Positions 11,801 through 22,272 of a stretch of DNA of 64,000 bases are shown here, piece by piece. The notes below the pieces were generated by a model that ran no database searches, had not been told where the DNA came from, and worked only from the letters and a program-made list of their open reading frames with translations. This stretch comes from Vitellaria paradoxa (Eukaryota > Streptophyta > Magnoliopsida > Ericales > Sapotaceae). The translations under genes and the position numbers were made by a program. Within the stretch, counting starts at the first letter, position 1. Every line of letters starts with the position of its first letter. The stretch is from positions 24,997,936 to 25,061,935 of the forward strand of contig CM034233.1 in assembly GCA_019916065.1 (NCBI GenBank), in the 5' to 3' direction.

Positions 11801-14608
11801 TAAGATCCATTAAGAAAAGAAAATTATTGTATTGCTTTGCACATTACATGGTATTTGTTTATTAGTAACGACAAACTTATTAAAAGTTTTTTTTTTTTTT
11901 AAATTGAATGAGCTTTCTTTCTCATATTTTTATATTGTGATTTTGATACTTTTTATTAGATAATTTAAATTAGAATAATATTGAACAGAAAATTAATGCA
12001 ATTATCGCCGTGAAAAAATTTAGTGTAATATGAATAAAAAGTATAAATATAGACCACTTCTTATTTTTCAAAAAAATTAAATGCAATTAGGTACTAGAAA
12101 TTTTTTTCTTTTTTTCGTAAGAACGTAACAGTTGAATTTGTTATTGTAACATTATAAGAGATTTTCTATTACTAAAATTGAGATTTTCTAATTATAAAAT
12201 TTTGTTGTCTTGTTACTTATTGATTTTTTTTTTCAAACTCTTGAATTCGATAGACATTATAAGAGATTTTATATATTTTTTTAATATCTATTGGGATTAA
12301 ATAAATTTTAGAAATAATTTAAAATTTAGTTTTTTAAGTATTGAAAATAACATGTACGTGGACTTATTGAATAACTATAAGATTAAAACAATTGAATTAC
12401 AATAAGATTTGAACATTTTCAAAATTATTATGAAATACATAGTAAAATAAAAGAAAATTTTAAAAAAAGCATGCACTTGAGTAGACTCTTGAAACAATAG
12501 GATTTATTTCGCTTTCTTATTAAGTGCGCCTACTCTTTCATTCATAGAAGAGAGAGATTTTTGTTACAAAAGTTACAAAATTATTATGGGAGAGCATTAG
12601 CCATTGTATGATGATGATGATGATTACCAAGTGTGCTTTGAGAGAAAGATTTTTGTTACAAAAATTATTAAGTTATGACAGGAGATTAAAATTTTAAAAG
12701 GATTTTAAATTTTAAGTCAATTTTATAAATTAAAAAGAAATATATATTACACATTCTTAGAAAACTAATTCGGTACGTCTTATTTTGACAGTCTTAGACA
12801 ACTACTTAATAACTGTGACGACTCTGATTAAATATATTATAGTCAAAATTACATTTCATCTTTTGGGTGTTTTAAAATGGTATATTATAATTTCTCTGAA
12901 CATTTGAATAATTATACTTACGTCTTTCAATATTTGAAGATTATATTTACATATATTATTTTGAAATGTTATTAACATTAATTCCTTTTTATTAAGGCAA
13001 CTGTTAAAATTTAGCGGAAAGTGTCAAAGTAAACAAAATTTTAGGCATTTTTTCAATTTTATCCTCCACTCTCTCATATATTAGTTAGTTTTTTTTTTTA
13101 ATAAAAATCCCCAAAAATAAATAAAAACAAATAGTTTGGTAAATTTTTGTAGAGAAAACTAAGAAATATGTGAGAGAATAAGAGATAAAATAAGAAAAAT
13201 ACTTCAAATTTTGATTAATTTGATAGTTTCTATTAAGTTTTAACGATTTATTTAATAGAAGGTGGTCACTGTTAATAATATTTTAAAATAAAGAAGAGGA
13301 GTATAATTTTTAAATGTTGAGAGATGTAAATATAATTATCCAAATATTGAGAGAATGCAAGTGATTTTATTCTTTTCAAAATTATTATTCTAACATTAAA
13401 AACAATGTTTTAATGGTGAGGTGGGAGTGCTTATAGCAGGCAAATCATGAGGATAAATCCTCCGATTACAACTGAAGAAGATACAGTTTGAATATTGTGA
13501 AGTTTGATTTACTTAAAAATATATTAAAACAACAAAAAAGAATCGCAAAATGGAAGAAACAGAATGCTGTGGATGAAAACTGTAAAATGGGAAACCAAAA
13601 AGAGTCATAGCATGAAATTCTAATGCAGATATTTGAATCATTTATTTATTTTATTTACCTGCAGCAAGAATCAATTTGAATTTAGTATGGGAATTGGGAG
13701 TTCTTTCCTCCTGCAAAAAAATTCAACCACGATGAAATTAGTTCACAGATAACAAATGGTTAAAATTTTAAATGAATGTAATTTGGTTTTTTTCCTAAAA
13801 ATCAGTCCCTAACATTATAGGTCATTTCTGGAGGTTTCGATACCTTTTGCATTTGCAGGCATCGAAATGTTTGGTTGTGATTTTGGCACTGGCCTCCTCT
13901 GCATCGACAGTTGACACAATCCTTGGACACATGAAGTTGAAGGAAGAAGGTAGCAGTTAATAGTTCAAATGGGTTACTGGTATTAGGAATTGAGTTTTTT
14001 GACCGATTCATGGGCAGCTGAACTACTGAGCAGCGCTGTTGAAGATCAGGAGGAAGGAATTGTTGGTTGGCTTGATGTTTGTAGAACAAGTCGAAGCCTT
14101 CACATGTTTCAGTGGGAAAATGCTTGAAAAGTTCACGTGTGCGATTGGAATTGGGTTCATAACCTTTGTTGCATTTGAACAAGGTGAGATTGTTAGGGAT
14201 TGTAAAAGAAATGGAAGGAGAGTTGGGAAAAGTCAAATTACTGAAGGCAAGGCAACTTCTGTTGTCTAAATGACTTTGGAGCATTTGGTCATGGATTTCG
14301 ACTTCATTTTGTACCGATTTGTTGTCATTGCTTTGAATAACCTTGCTATTAATGCCTTTTATATCAAACCATGGTCCTTCGTTTCCGAGTTGGATCTGTG
14401 GGAATGGATGACGATCACAATTGATGGTGCACAACCCACATTGAGGATACGTGGAATTGGAGAAAGGAAAGGAAATGGGTCCAAATTTTCCACAGTCGAG
14501 GAACTGGGAACAACTCATTTGGGATTCGTTAGGATTTTCAGCAGAGACAAAATGGAGTTGCAGATGTGAGAGAACAAAGCAAGCAAGAAAGAAGGAAACA
14601 ACCGCCAT
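7738..14608 (-). CDS. LRK10L-2 / Lr10-type receptor-like kinase, three-exon model (U1)
   Basis: The model is complement(join(7738..8870, 13659..13710, 13844..14608)), 649 aa. It predicts a plasma-membrane receptor kinase. In order it has: signal peptide (about 1-23); cysteine-rich GUB_WAK_bind and WAK_assoc-type ectodomain (24-255) with C33, C39, C57, C60, C64 and a final CVNCRCRGGQC block; a linker; one membrane helix (about 268-289); and a Ser/Thr kinase domain with GEGGYGSV (339-346), K360, E375, HFD (457-459), DFG (477-479) and APE (504-506). Phases match exactly: exon 1 ends in phase 0 at AAG|GTATCG, exon 2 ends GCTGCAG|GTAAAT in phase 1, and exon 3 begins CTCACAG|GAG supplying two bases. 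The unusual point is intron 2 (8871-13658, 4788 bp), which spans a dead copy of the ectodomain. I see the exons and phases; that they are joined in RNA is inference. The kinase could instead be an orphan exon. Confidence 0.62.
9552..10168 (-). pseudogene. Decayed LRK10L ectodomain (A1) inside intron 2
   Basis: This is the long-half ectodomain that originally stood next to the kinase exon. Recognisable pieces are YPQCGLCTINCDHHPFP (about 10075-10125), the FSNLTFPNSP segment and the terminal CVECRHRGGQC (about 9765-9800). Against the intact B copy it has lost the signal peptide, start codon and promoter (break near 10168, GAATTTTC joined to downstream sequence), about 240 bp of the middle in frame, and has a 4-base insertion near 9980 that shifts the frame. 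Its small exon 2 remnant (about 9552-9600) carries an in-frame TAA and has lost the GT donor. It cannot encode a receptor ectodomain; some pieces could at most be cryptic exons. Confidence 0.85.
10290..11040. other. Very AT-rich block (A1 side)
   Basis: This is almost pure A/T built from ATTTATTA, AATAATTA and TTAAATTA words with no ORF. Its paralogues are at 14938-15700, 28560-29300, 33160-33900, 46795-47520 and 51420-52170, always just beyond the 5' side of an ectodomain copy. Its function is unknown; a matrix-attachment or simple-sequence origin is only speculation. Confidence 0.6.
11041..12078. other. Spacer Y (A1 side), no gene seen
   Basis: This is AT-rich non-coding DNA with A-homopolymers near 11136-11153 and 11280-11296. 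It is paralogous to 15701-16732 in the same unit and to the matching stretches of U2 and U3. It ends at AAATG (12079-12083), an unoccupied version of the LTR target site. Confidence 0.6.
12079..13438. repeat. Spacer X' (copy in the short half)
   Basis: Diverged duplicate of 1270-2651, including the GAACGTAACAGTTGAATTTG and AAGTGCGCCTACT segments and a GAT microsatellite (12609-12623) where X has ATT. At GCTTATAGCA (13429-13438) it passes directly to DNA next to the intact ectodomain exons; the corresponding point in X (2651) leads instead to about 6.8 kb holding the copia remnant and the kinase exon. In the gene model this block is intronic. Confidence 0.75.
13659..13710 (-). CDS. Exon 2: juxtamembrane linker micro-exon (U1)
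   Basis: This 52-nt exon is bounded by a T-rich acceptor (TTTTTTTGCAG) and a good donor (GCAG|GTAAATAAA). Read in the phase left by exon 1 it gives EERTPNSHTKFKLILAA plus one base of the next codon, the start of the membrane helix. The U3 copy is 64 nt and differs by exactly 12 nt, so the frame is kept, which supports real coding use. It is too short to show up as an ORF. Confidence 0.72.
13844..14608 (-). CDS. Exon 1: signal peptide and GUB_WAK-type ectodomain (U1)
   Basis: 255 codons, starting at the ATG at 14608. A hydrophobic leader (FFLACFVLSHLQLHFVSA) precedes the mature domain. The CG-FGPISFPFSNSTYPQCG region is typical of the GUB_WAK_bind family, and the end CVNCRCRGGQC...FRC is typical of the WAK-associated C-terminal part. 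Several N-x-S/T sites (for example NRS, NLT, NQT) suggest glycosylation. If the donor at 13843 is not used, translation runs on 13 codons to a stop at 13802, giving a 268-aa secreted protein without a membrane anchor. Such ectodomains are thought to face the cell wall; the ligand is unknown. Confidence 0.88.
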
Positions 14609-14695
14609 TCCAAAATCAAAATTCTCAAATTAAACGACACCTCACCCGGTCACTAAAAGCAATGAGAGGAACGAAATGCTCTTCCCCTGGAACTG

Positions 14696-14703
14696 CTATT
14701 TAA
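14696..14703 (-). promoter_or_regulatory. Possible TATA element of the U1 receptor kinase
   Basis: TTAAATAG on the minus strand, about 90 bp before the ATG at 14608. The same motif at the same distance stands before the U2 (near 32920) and U3 (near 51186) copies and is missing from the decayed A copies. It is weak as a consensus match. Confidence 0.3.
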
Positions 14704-14937
14704 TTCTGCTGAAACCAATATTCTGATGATTTTAACTTACTCAACGCGGCAAGTGACTTGGAAAACATTGCAGATGAAGACTTCAGACAACCAAAAGTAA
14801 TTCCACACAAGATCTTTAAGTGGTTATGTTTGTTTGTTTGTTGGAACGGTGATTCAGCCAAAGACTACAAGGGAGACTCGACCACTCTTTCAACAGCTTA
14901 TCTTTTTGCTTCAAACACAAAACCTCACTCTCGATTT
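14704..14937. other. 5' flank of the U1 receptor kinase
   Basis: Non-coding promoter-side DNA. It has the TCTCGATTTTCCCATTTATT end also found beyond the decayed A ectodomain (10290), showing where the A copy's deletion rejoins shared sequence. The ORF at 14758-14952 has no family resemblance. Confidence 0.4.
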
Positions 14938-15700
14938 TCCCATTTATTATAATAAATATTTATAAAATGATAATTTATTTAACCAAACTAAAATTAATTA
15001 TTCATTAAACTATTTTATCAAAATAATATTTCATAAATAATAATTTATTCTATTTTATTAAATTAATACTATTGAAATATTAATTTAGGATTAAAATTAT
15101 TTGTTTTATCAAATTAAAATTATTTTTAATAAATAATAATTACTTATTAAAATAATTTATCTTATTAAAATGTTTTATTAAATAAAAATTGTTTCTCATA
15201 AAAAATACATTAGATTATGTATTGTATTAATATAATTTATTAAATTAATAATTTATTTAATTAAACTACAATTGGTTGCTTTATTAAATTATTTTATCAA
15301 AATAAAAAGAATTTTTAACAAATAAAAATTTATTATTAAAGTTAATTGCTATTAAAAATCTATGATAAAATTATTTTTTAAAATTGGTATTTTTATTTAA
15401 ATTATATATTTTATTAAAATTGATTATTATTAAAATAATAATAATTATGATGATTCAATTTATTATAATATTTTATTAATATTAAATATTAACTTTTACC
15501 TGTCAATTTATTCTCATTTCAAACACAATTAATCTTTATCCTTTTAAATTTTTAACATTTTAAATATAGTATAATTATTATTAGGTGATATTTACTCTTT
15601 CATTTCAAAGATAAATATTAAAAATTTATTATTTTGTTAATTGTTATTAAAATAATAATTATTTTCGTAATTTTTTTTTACCTAAAATTTTTACCTCTAA
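14938..15700. other. Very AT-rich block (B1 side)
   Basis: Paralogue of 10290-11040, with the same A/T word content and no gene. Confidence 0.6.
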
Positions 15701-16732
15701 CTCTAAGTTGGCGAGTTATTATAATTTGCCCTTTATTTCAATGCAATGTCCATCCGCTTAATGGACACGTCGAAACAGTACAAAAAAAAACAAAACAAGG
15801 AAAAGTAGACCCGTGTATTTTGGGCTCACAAATTTCCACTGGAAATCTTGTCGGAGGATTTTTTTTTTTTTGTTTTTGAAAGGTTTGTCGGAGGATTTTC
15901 TCACAAGTCAAGACTGGTTTTATCAAACCTTAAATGACTTAAAAAAAAAAAAAACTCTTGTTTATTATTAGGAGTTATTTGGAACTTTAAAGGTAAAAAT
16001 AAATCTCTATAAATTTTAATGAAATTCAAAATTTTAATTTATTGTGAAATTATGAGGATGTTGGGTTGACAAAAGTTTGACAAAAAGTATAGTAAAAGTA
16101 TAAAAATTTAATGTAAAATTGATATGTAGTAGAATTTAATTGGAAGAAAATATAAAAATTGATAAAAATTAATAGACTTTGGTTGGTTTTGACTAATCCA
16201 ACGTCTCCTATAAATTGTAATCTCTACTGATTTATGATAATTTTTTTGCTCTAAACACCCTCTATTGATTATTAACCCTTTTATCTTCTCTGTGATTTTT
16301 ATGAGGACTCCTTGCCAAGCCATTTTACTCTTAAATAGGCATGATTCATTTCGTTAAAATAATATAAAAATTATAATAAATAAAAAATATTTCACATAAA
16401 GATAATTCTTTTATCATTTTAGACATAAAATCACTTGTCAAGTTTTTTACGTTTAAGATCCATTAAAAAAAGAAAATTATTGTATTACTTTGCACATCAC
16501 ATGGTATTTGCTTATTAGTAACGACGAACTTATTAAGAGTTTTTTTTTACTTAAATTGAATGAGCTTTTTTTTTCATTTTTTTATTGTGATTTTGATACT
16601 TTTTATTAGATAATTTAAATTAGAATAATATTGAACAAAAAATTAATGCAACTATTGCCGTGAAAAAATTTAGTGTGATCTAAATAAAAAGTCTAAATAT
16701 AGACTGCTTCTTATTTTTCAAAAAACTAAATG
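15701..16732. other. Spacer Y' (B1 side), no gene seen
   Basis: Paralogue of 11041-12078, ending in the AAATG (16728-16732) that is the left target duplication of the solo LTR. The predicted small ORFs at 15634-15926 and 16108-16323 are interrupted or altered in the paralogues and show no protein family features. Confidence 0.55.
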
Positions 16733-17400
16733 TGTAAAGACCCAAATTTTTTGTGATTTAATTTTATTTTAGAATTATTTACATTTAATTTCAAATTTTT
16801 TGTGCCATTTAAAATTTTATTTAGAAATGAGATTTTAAAGTAATTACGTATATCATGCATTAACTGTGCTTACATTAATTTTTATATATTTTTCATTACT
16901 AGTATTTGTGTGTGCGCTAGCAATGGTATGTATGTATATATATTATGTGTTATGTTTTCTCATTGGATGAAAGAGGTGGATGAGAAGTAATTATGATAAG
17001 AGAGGTCAAAGGGTTACGGTTAAAATTGAATTTAGTGTTAGAGTGTGGAAGATATTAATGGGAGATTTATTCTATGTGCTTGTACGAGTGGATAAAGGGG
17101 GGACTCTTGGATTGTTTAAAATCTTCACCATCTATGATATTCCACCAAGAAACTCTGCATTTTTCATTTTGGCATTTTGAATTTAAGAGAGAGGGGGAGA
17201 GAGAGATCATGCTATCGGTTATACGTTGGTAAAGATCGTTGAGAGATTTTCAGAAAACGCGTAATTGTCGTTTCAAAGAGGATTACGGGATCGAATTTAA
17301 GGTCAACTTGAGTTGGTGTTGATTACTTACACACCGATAGTCTACATGTGTAGTGAGGTAGGTGGGATTATGTTTATTTGATATATATTTTTTATCATGT

Positions 17401-17422
17401 CATGTATATATATATATATATA
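17401..17422 (+). repeat. (TA)n microsatellite in the LTR
   Basis: About ten TA dinucleotides; the same run is near 35618-35637 in the next LTR copy. Confidence 0.75.
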
Positions 17423-17479
17423 TGTGCAAGAGATGAAAAACCTATTCTATGAATTGATTCTTGATTATGTGAAATTCTA

Positions 17480-18190
17480 AAACTTTTATACTGAAACGGG
17501 TACACTATTTTCCCATAAAAATCATACTTAGAGATTGATTTAATTAGTGAAACTTTAATATGTTAAATCAGACATGTAGATGAGTTTCCTGTAAAAATTT
17601 CATAATTTTTGGAATTTAAATGAATTTATTAAAAATAGTCAAACTTGACTGATTGGTTGGGATTTCTATACTAGAATCAGTTCACTGTTTTTATATCGAA
17701 TTAATTTTTGATATTTTTATATGTGGGAGTACATATCCAAACTAATATCCAATAAAAATTTTATATATTTTTTAGTTAAAATGGATTTTATAAAAATCAT
17801 GAAATTTGACTGCTTGTTTTAAATTGCTGTGCTGACAGGAGTTTAATTTTTGGTATAAAAATGATACTTGGAGATTAAATTTATTTCTAAGAATTTTATA
17901 TATGAAACTAGACATGTTAAATATTCTATTTTTATAATTTTTTGACTAATAATTTATTTTATAAAAATATTTTAACTTGGTTGCTTGGTTTACATTGCTG
18001 TACTGACAGTAGTCAGATATTTGGTATAAAAGGTATAAATAAAAGTTGATATAATTTTTGAAATTTTTATATGTTAAACTAGATATATGAATGAGCTTTC
18101 TGTGAAAATTTCAAAATTTTTGGATTTAAAATGGATTTTATAAAAATTGTAAAAGTAAGCTATTCTGTATGGTTTTAGCAGAAATACCCA
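17480..18190 (+). repeat. Four diverged ~155-195-bp tandem subrepeats in the LTR
   Basis: Successive copies begin near 17480, 17676, 17831 and 18000. Each carries a CTGAAACGG/CTGACAG-like start, a TATAAAA segment, a TATATG-(T/A)AAACTAGACATG-like core and an AAAATGGATTTTATAAAA-like end followed by an ACTTGACTG(A/C)TTG motif. A fifth partial copy may follow to about 18260. The same array lies in 34951-37753. Confidence 0.6.
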
Positions 18191-19541
18191 TTTAGTATTC
18201 TTAAAATCTGTATTATATGGCTTTATGAATAAATTTTAAATCTTATTTTTTATGAAACTGGACTTAATTGTAAGTATTTTGGGCTTTTGAATTAGTATAA
18301 AATATTTCATTTTCTATTTTTTTTTATGAATTATCAAAATTTATGTCTTGAATCCTTCATTGTCATGACATGCTTGATATAAAATTTTATTTACGAAGCT
18401 AGCTGTATATATATTCTTGAATATGGCTGCATGATATTTATTTGATAAATCTTGTATAAGAATATTTTTTATGGAAAGGCAACATGAAACTTAAGCCTGA
18501 AACACATTCACACTTCATAAAACTTATAAAGTAAATGGAAGAACACAAAAAAATCAAATTAAGGAGAACTTTTGTGTATGTTGTGCTGTTAATTAAAGGA
18601 ATTACTTGAGATTTGATTTTTGGGTTATTGGGGTCATTAAGGGTACTAGAAAAAGTGGGTTCTAAAGCCCAAGGGTTGAAAGTCCCCAAACCTGCGTAGG
18701 ATGGTTAGCATAACTAGTAGGATAGAAACCTACAAAATGCATAAACAGCTTATTCTAGTGTATATTCAATACCGAGACTGCGGGACCGGTTTGCCTACTA
18801 AAGCAAATGAGTACATTTGGGACTGCAGTGCTAATTGTACCCTAAGACTGAGGTCTGGGGACGTGATGAGTACATCTAGGACTGCGGGACTAGTTATACC
18901 CTAAGGCTTAAGCCTGGGGATCTATTTTGGGTTTAGTTCTGAGGCCACAGACTAAACTTGCAGAGTACCTAACCCATAGTATGATATTAATGTGTGGTGA
19001 TGTGAATGATGTGAAATGATTTAATTCTAGCATGAGACTGTGGGATCATGGTTGAGTAACTTTATTATTTGAATGAAATGATTAAATATGGATATTTGAA
19101 AATTTTAAGATTTTAAATTTTATTCTTATCGATTAGTGTTAATAGCTTTGCATGATTAAGAAATTATATTTTATAAACACTTTCTGAGCACACGTGGAAT
19201 TTAGTACTCACCACCTACTACAATTGATAATACAGGGGTTGACGCTCGTGATGGACCAATGGGTTAGCTAGTCGTCTTGGGTTGTTATAGCTGGATGATT
19301 TGTTTTATTTTACATTCCAATGTTAAATTTTAATGTAATGGAGTATTGATTCGAGCCCATATTTGTGTCATGGTTTTGTAACCTATTTTTAGGGCATTTT
19401 AAAGGTATTTTGAATATTTAAGAAATTAATAAATACTTACTTTAATTAGCTTCCGCTCTGATATAGTACATTTTTCATGGTTTGATATTTACTTTTAGGT
19501 TTCGTTCCCACGTCCCCGGTTGTAGATTTCGGGGCATGACA

Positions 19542-20080
19542 AAATGCAATTTGGTACTAGAAACTTTTTCTTTTTTCCGTGAGAACGTAACGGTTGAATT
19601 TGTTATCGTAGCATTATAAGAGATTTTCTACTACTAAAATTGAGATTTTCCAATTACAAAATTTTGTTGTCTTGATACTTATTGATTTTTTTATTTATTT
19701 TCAAACTCTTGAATTCAATAGACATTATAAGAGATTTTATATATTTTTTTAATATCTATTAGGATTAAATAAATTTTATAAATAATTTAAAATTTAGTTT
19801 TTTAAGTATTGAAAATAACATGTGGACTTATTGAATAACAATAAGATTAAAACAATTGAATTACAATAAGATTTGAACATTTCCAAAATTATTATGAAAT
19901 ACATAGTAAAATAAAAGAAAATTCTAGAAAAAGCATGCAGTTGAGTAGACTTTTGAAACGATAGGATTTATTTCGCTTTCTTATTAAGTGCGCCTACTCT
20001 TTCATTCATAGAAGAGATAGATTTTTGTTACAAAAATTACAAAATTATTATAGGAGAGTATTAGCCATTGTATCTTGGGG

Positions 20081-20112
<32 letters not shown>

Positions 20113-20934
20113 TAAGTGTGCTTTGAGAGAAAGATTTTTGTTACAAAAATTATAAAGTTATGACAGGAGATTAAAATTTTAAAAAGATTTTAAATTTTAA
20201 GTCAATTTTATAAATTATAAAGAAATATACATTACAAATTCTTACAAAACTAATTCGATACGTCTTATTTTGACAGCCTTAGACAACTGCTTAATAACTG
20301 TGATGACTCTGATCAAATATGTTGTAGTCAAAATTACATTTCATCTTTTCAGTGTTTCAAAAGGGTATATTATAATTTCTTTGAACATTTGAATAATAAT
20401 ACTTACGTCTTTCAATATTTGAAAATTATATTTACATATATTATTTTAAAATGTTATTAACATTGGTTCCGTTCCGTTAAGACAACCGTTAAAATTTAGC
20501 AAAAAGTGTCAAAGTAATCAAAATTTTAGGCTTTTTTTTTTCAATTTTATCCCCCACTCTCTCATATATTCATTAGTTTTTTCTTTTTCTTTTCTATAAA
20601 AATCCCCAAAAACAAATAAAAACAATTAGTTTAGTAAATTTTTGAAGAGAAAACCAAGAAATATGTGAGAGAATGAGAGGTAAAATAGGAAAAATATTTA
20701 AAATTTTGATTAATTTGATATTTCTTGTTAAGTTTTAATGGTTTATTTAATAGAAGATAGTTAATGTTAATAATATTTTGAAATAAGGAAGACAAGTATA
20801 ATTTTGAAATATTGAGGTATGTAAATATAATTACCTACATATTGAGAGAAGGCAAGTGCATTTTATTATTTTCAAAATTATTATTCTAACATTAAAAACA
20901 ATGTTTTAATGGCGAAGTGGGAGTGCTTATAGCA
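19542..20934. repeat. Non-coding spacer X (U2)
   Basis: Copy of 1270-2651 with a longer ATT microsatellite (20081-20111). No gene seen. Confidence 0.72.
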
Positions 20935-22272
20935 TTAAAATACAAAAATGTGAAACACAAACTTTACAATTCAAAAATGAGATAAAATACATAGAATTTC
21001 CAATATTGAAAAAACTAATATAACAGTTAAATAACATCACTTATAATAGAATTTTTATATGCTAGTTCAATCTTAATCAATCAAACAAAAAATTATATTT
21101 ATAAAAGTAAAAAACATGAGACATAAAAATTTATCGAAGAAACCATTATCAAGCATAAAGGGAGAAAAACCTCAAGTCTTGGAGGGAGATTCAAAACTCT
21201 TTCACTATGTAATTTTGATTATCAAAACTTCACTACAAAAGTTACACAATCGAGTTCACGCGGGAGAACCACCATGTGAATCAAGTCCACTACCTATAAC
21301 ATCGGTCTCCAAAAAATGTGTCTTTAGCTAAGTATATGAGAGAAACCTTTATGAAGCAAAATAGATGAATATGATTTTCTTCTCTCAATTTTTGCTCTTG
21401 AACATATGAGAATGTCTTTTCTATAGAATATAATAAGAATCCAATCTAGAGTATGATTGAATATTATTTTTATTGTTTCTGTTAAGTCTATTATTTTGAT
21501 TAATTAATTTATTAATGACAATTGCGAGCTAAAATTTAATTCTGTAAAGTTTTTGAAGTATCATGAATCGAGTCTTATTAATTGAGTCACTCCTCGGTTC
21601 AAAGAAGATTGCTTCAAATAATTTTTGTAGCAGGGAAAGAGTTCAAAGATAGTTCAAGCACTCAACATTTTAGAAAAGAGATCGAAGGGAGTTCAAGTAT
21701 TCAAGATTTTAGAAAAAGAACTCAAAGGTTCAAGCACTTAAGAGTATACAAAGGCTTTTTCCAGTAGCCACAGATATCTTTGCTATTCCATTGAGTAAAT
21801 CCTAAAAAATCCAAAACTCTAATATTCAAACTGAAAAGATCAACAAGTAAGAATATCGATTCACCATTCCATTTTGATGAAGTAGAACATCTCTGAATTT
21901 TAACAGGTGCCATTCGGGTTCAAGAATAGAGTCAATCTACGGGATTGGTTCATCATGGGTTTTAGTGAGCAAGTGAAGAGTAGAGTTAGGGTAGGGTCAA
22001 GTTATATTTGTATTTGGTGAATCTCTTGTAACCTATTCATTTGTAGTGGATTAATTTTTGGGTTAGTTCCTTTATAGACTCGAAATTTTACTTAGAAGTG
22101 GTTCTAGGATTTATCTTGTTAAGATCTTGTGTCTTTGTTTTCTTCGTGTTTGATTATGTTTATTTTTTATAGATTTTTGATTTTTCGATTTCCATACTTT
22201 ATGAAGACATAAGAATCCACATTCTTATCATTTTAGCAGGTTTCAAACTTTGGACAGCACTTTGGAAGTTTC
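20935..22272. other. Decayed repeat-derived region (U2)
   Basis: Copy of 2652-3990, including the open 71-codon ORF (21116-21331) and the minisatellite at 21639-21746. It ends with GTTTC before the copia LTR. No gene supported. Confidence 0.45.

Larger units (their letters stand above)
1270..19541. repeat. Tandem segmental duplication, unit U1 (~18.3 kb)
   Basis: Unit U1 runs from just after one LTR end to the next LTR end. Its order is spacer X (1270-2651), repeat-derived DNA (2652-3990), truncated copia (3991-6641), kinase exon (7738-8870), decayed ectodomain (9552-10168), AT-rich DNA, spacer Y, X' (12079-13438), intact ectodomain exons (13659-14608), AT-rich DNA, Y', solo LTR (16733-19541). 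U2 repeats this order at an offset of about 18.27 kb and U3 at a further 18.21 kb. Identity is near complete over most of the length, which points to recent unequal crossing-over. Confidence 0.92.
16733..19541 (+). mobile_element. Solo LTR of a Ty3/gypsy (chromovirus-like) element, 2.8 kb
   Basis: It starts TGTAAAGACCC and ends CGGGGCATGACA (TG...CA), flanked on both sides by AAATG (16728-16732 and 19542-19546). The unoccupied sequence CTAAATGCAATT is seen at 53201-53212 and, slightly diverged, at 12077, so insertion is demonstrated by empty sites. No gag, pol, PBS or polypurine tract is present, so it is a solo LTR left by LTR-LTR recombination. Its length and the GGGGCATGACA end resemble Tekay/Del-type chromovirus LTRs; that assignment is inference. 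It forms the boundary between array units. Confidence 0.85.

Noticed and set aside
14039..14633. Plus-strand ORFs across the ectodomain exon (also 32286-32950 and 50525-51142)
   Set aside because: They are complementary to the minus-strand exon, which has the signal peptide, cysteine pattern and splice sites.
18701..18904. ORF inside the solo LTR (also 36826-37116)
   Set aside because: It crosses LTR subrepeats, differs between copies and has no protein features.
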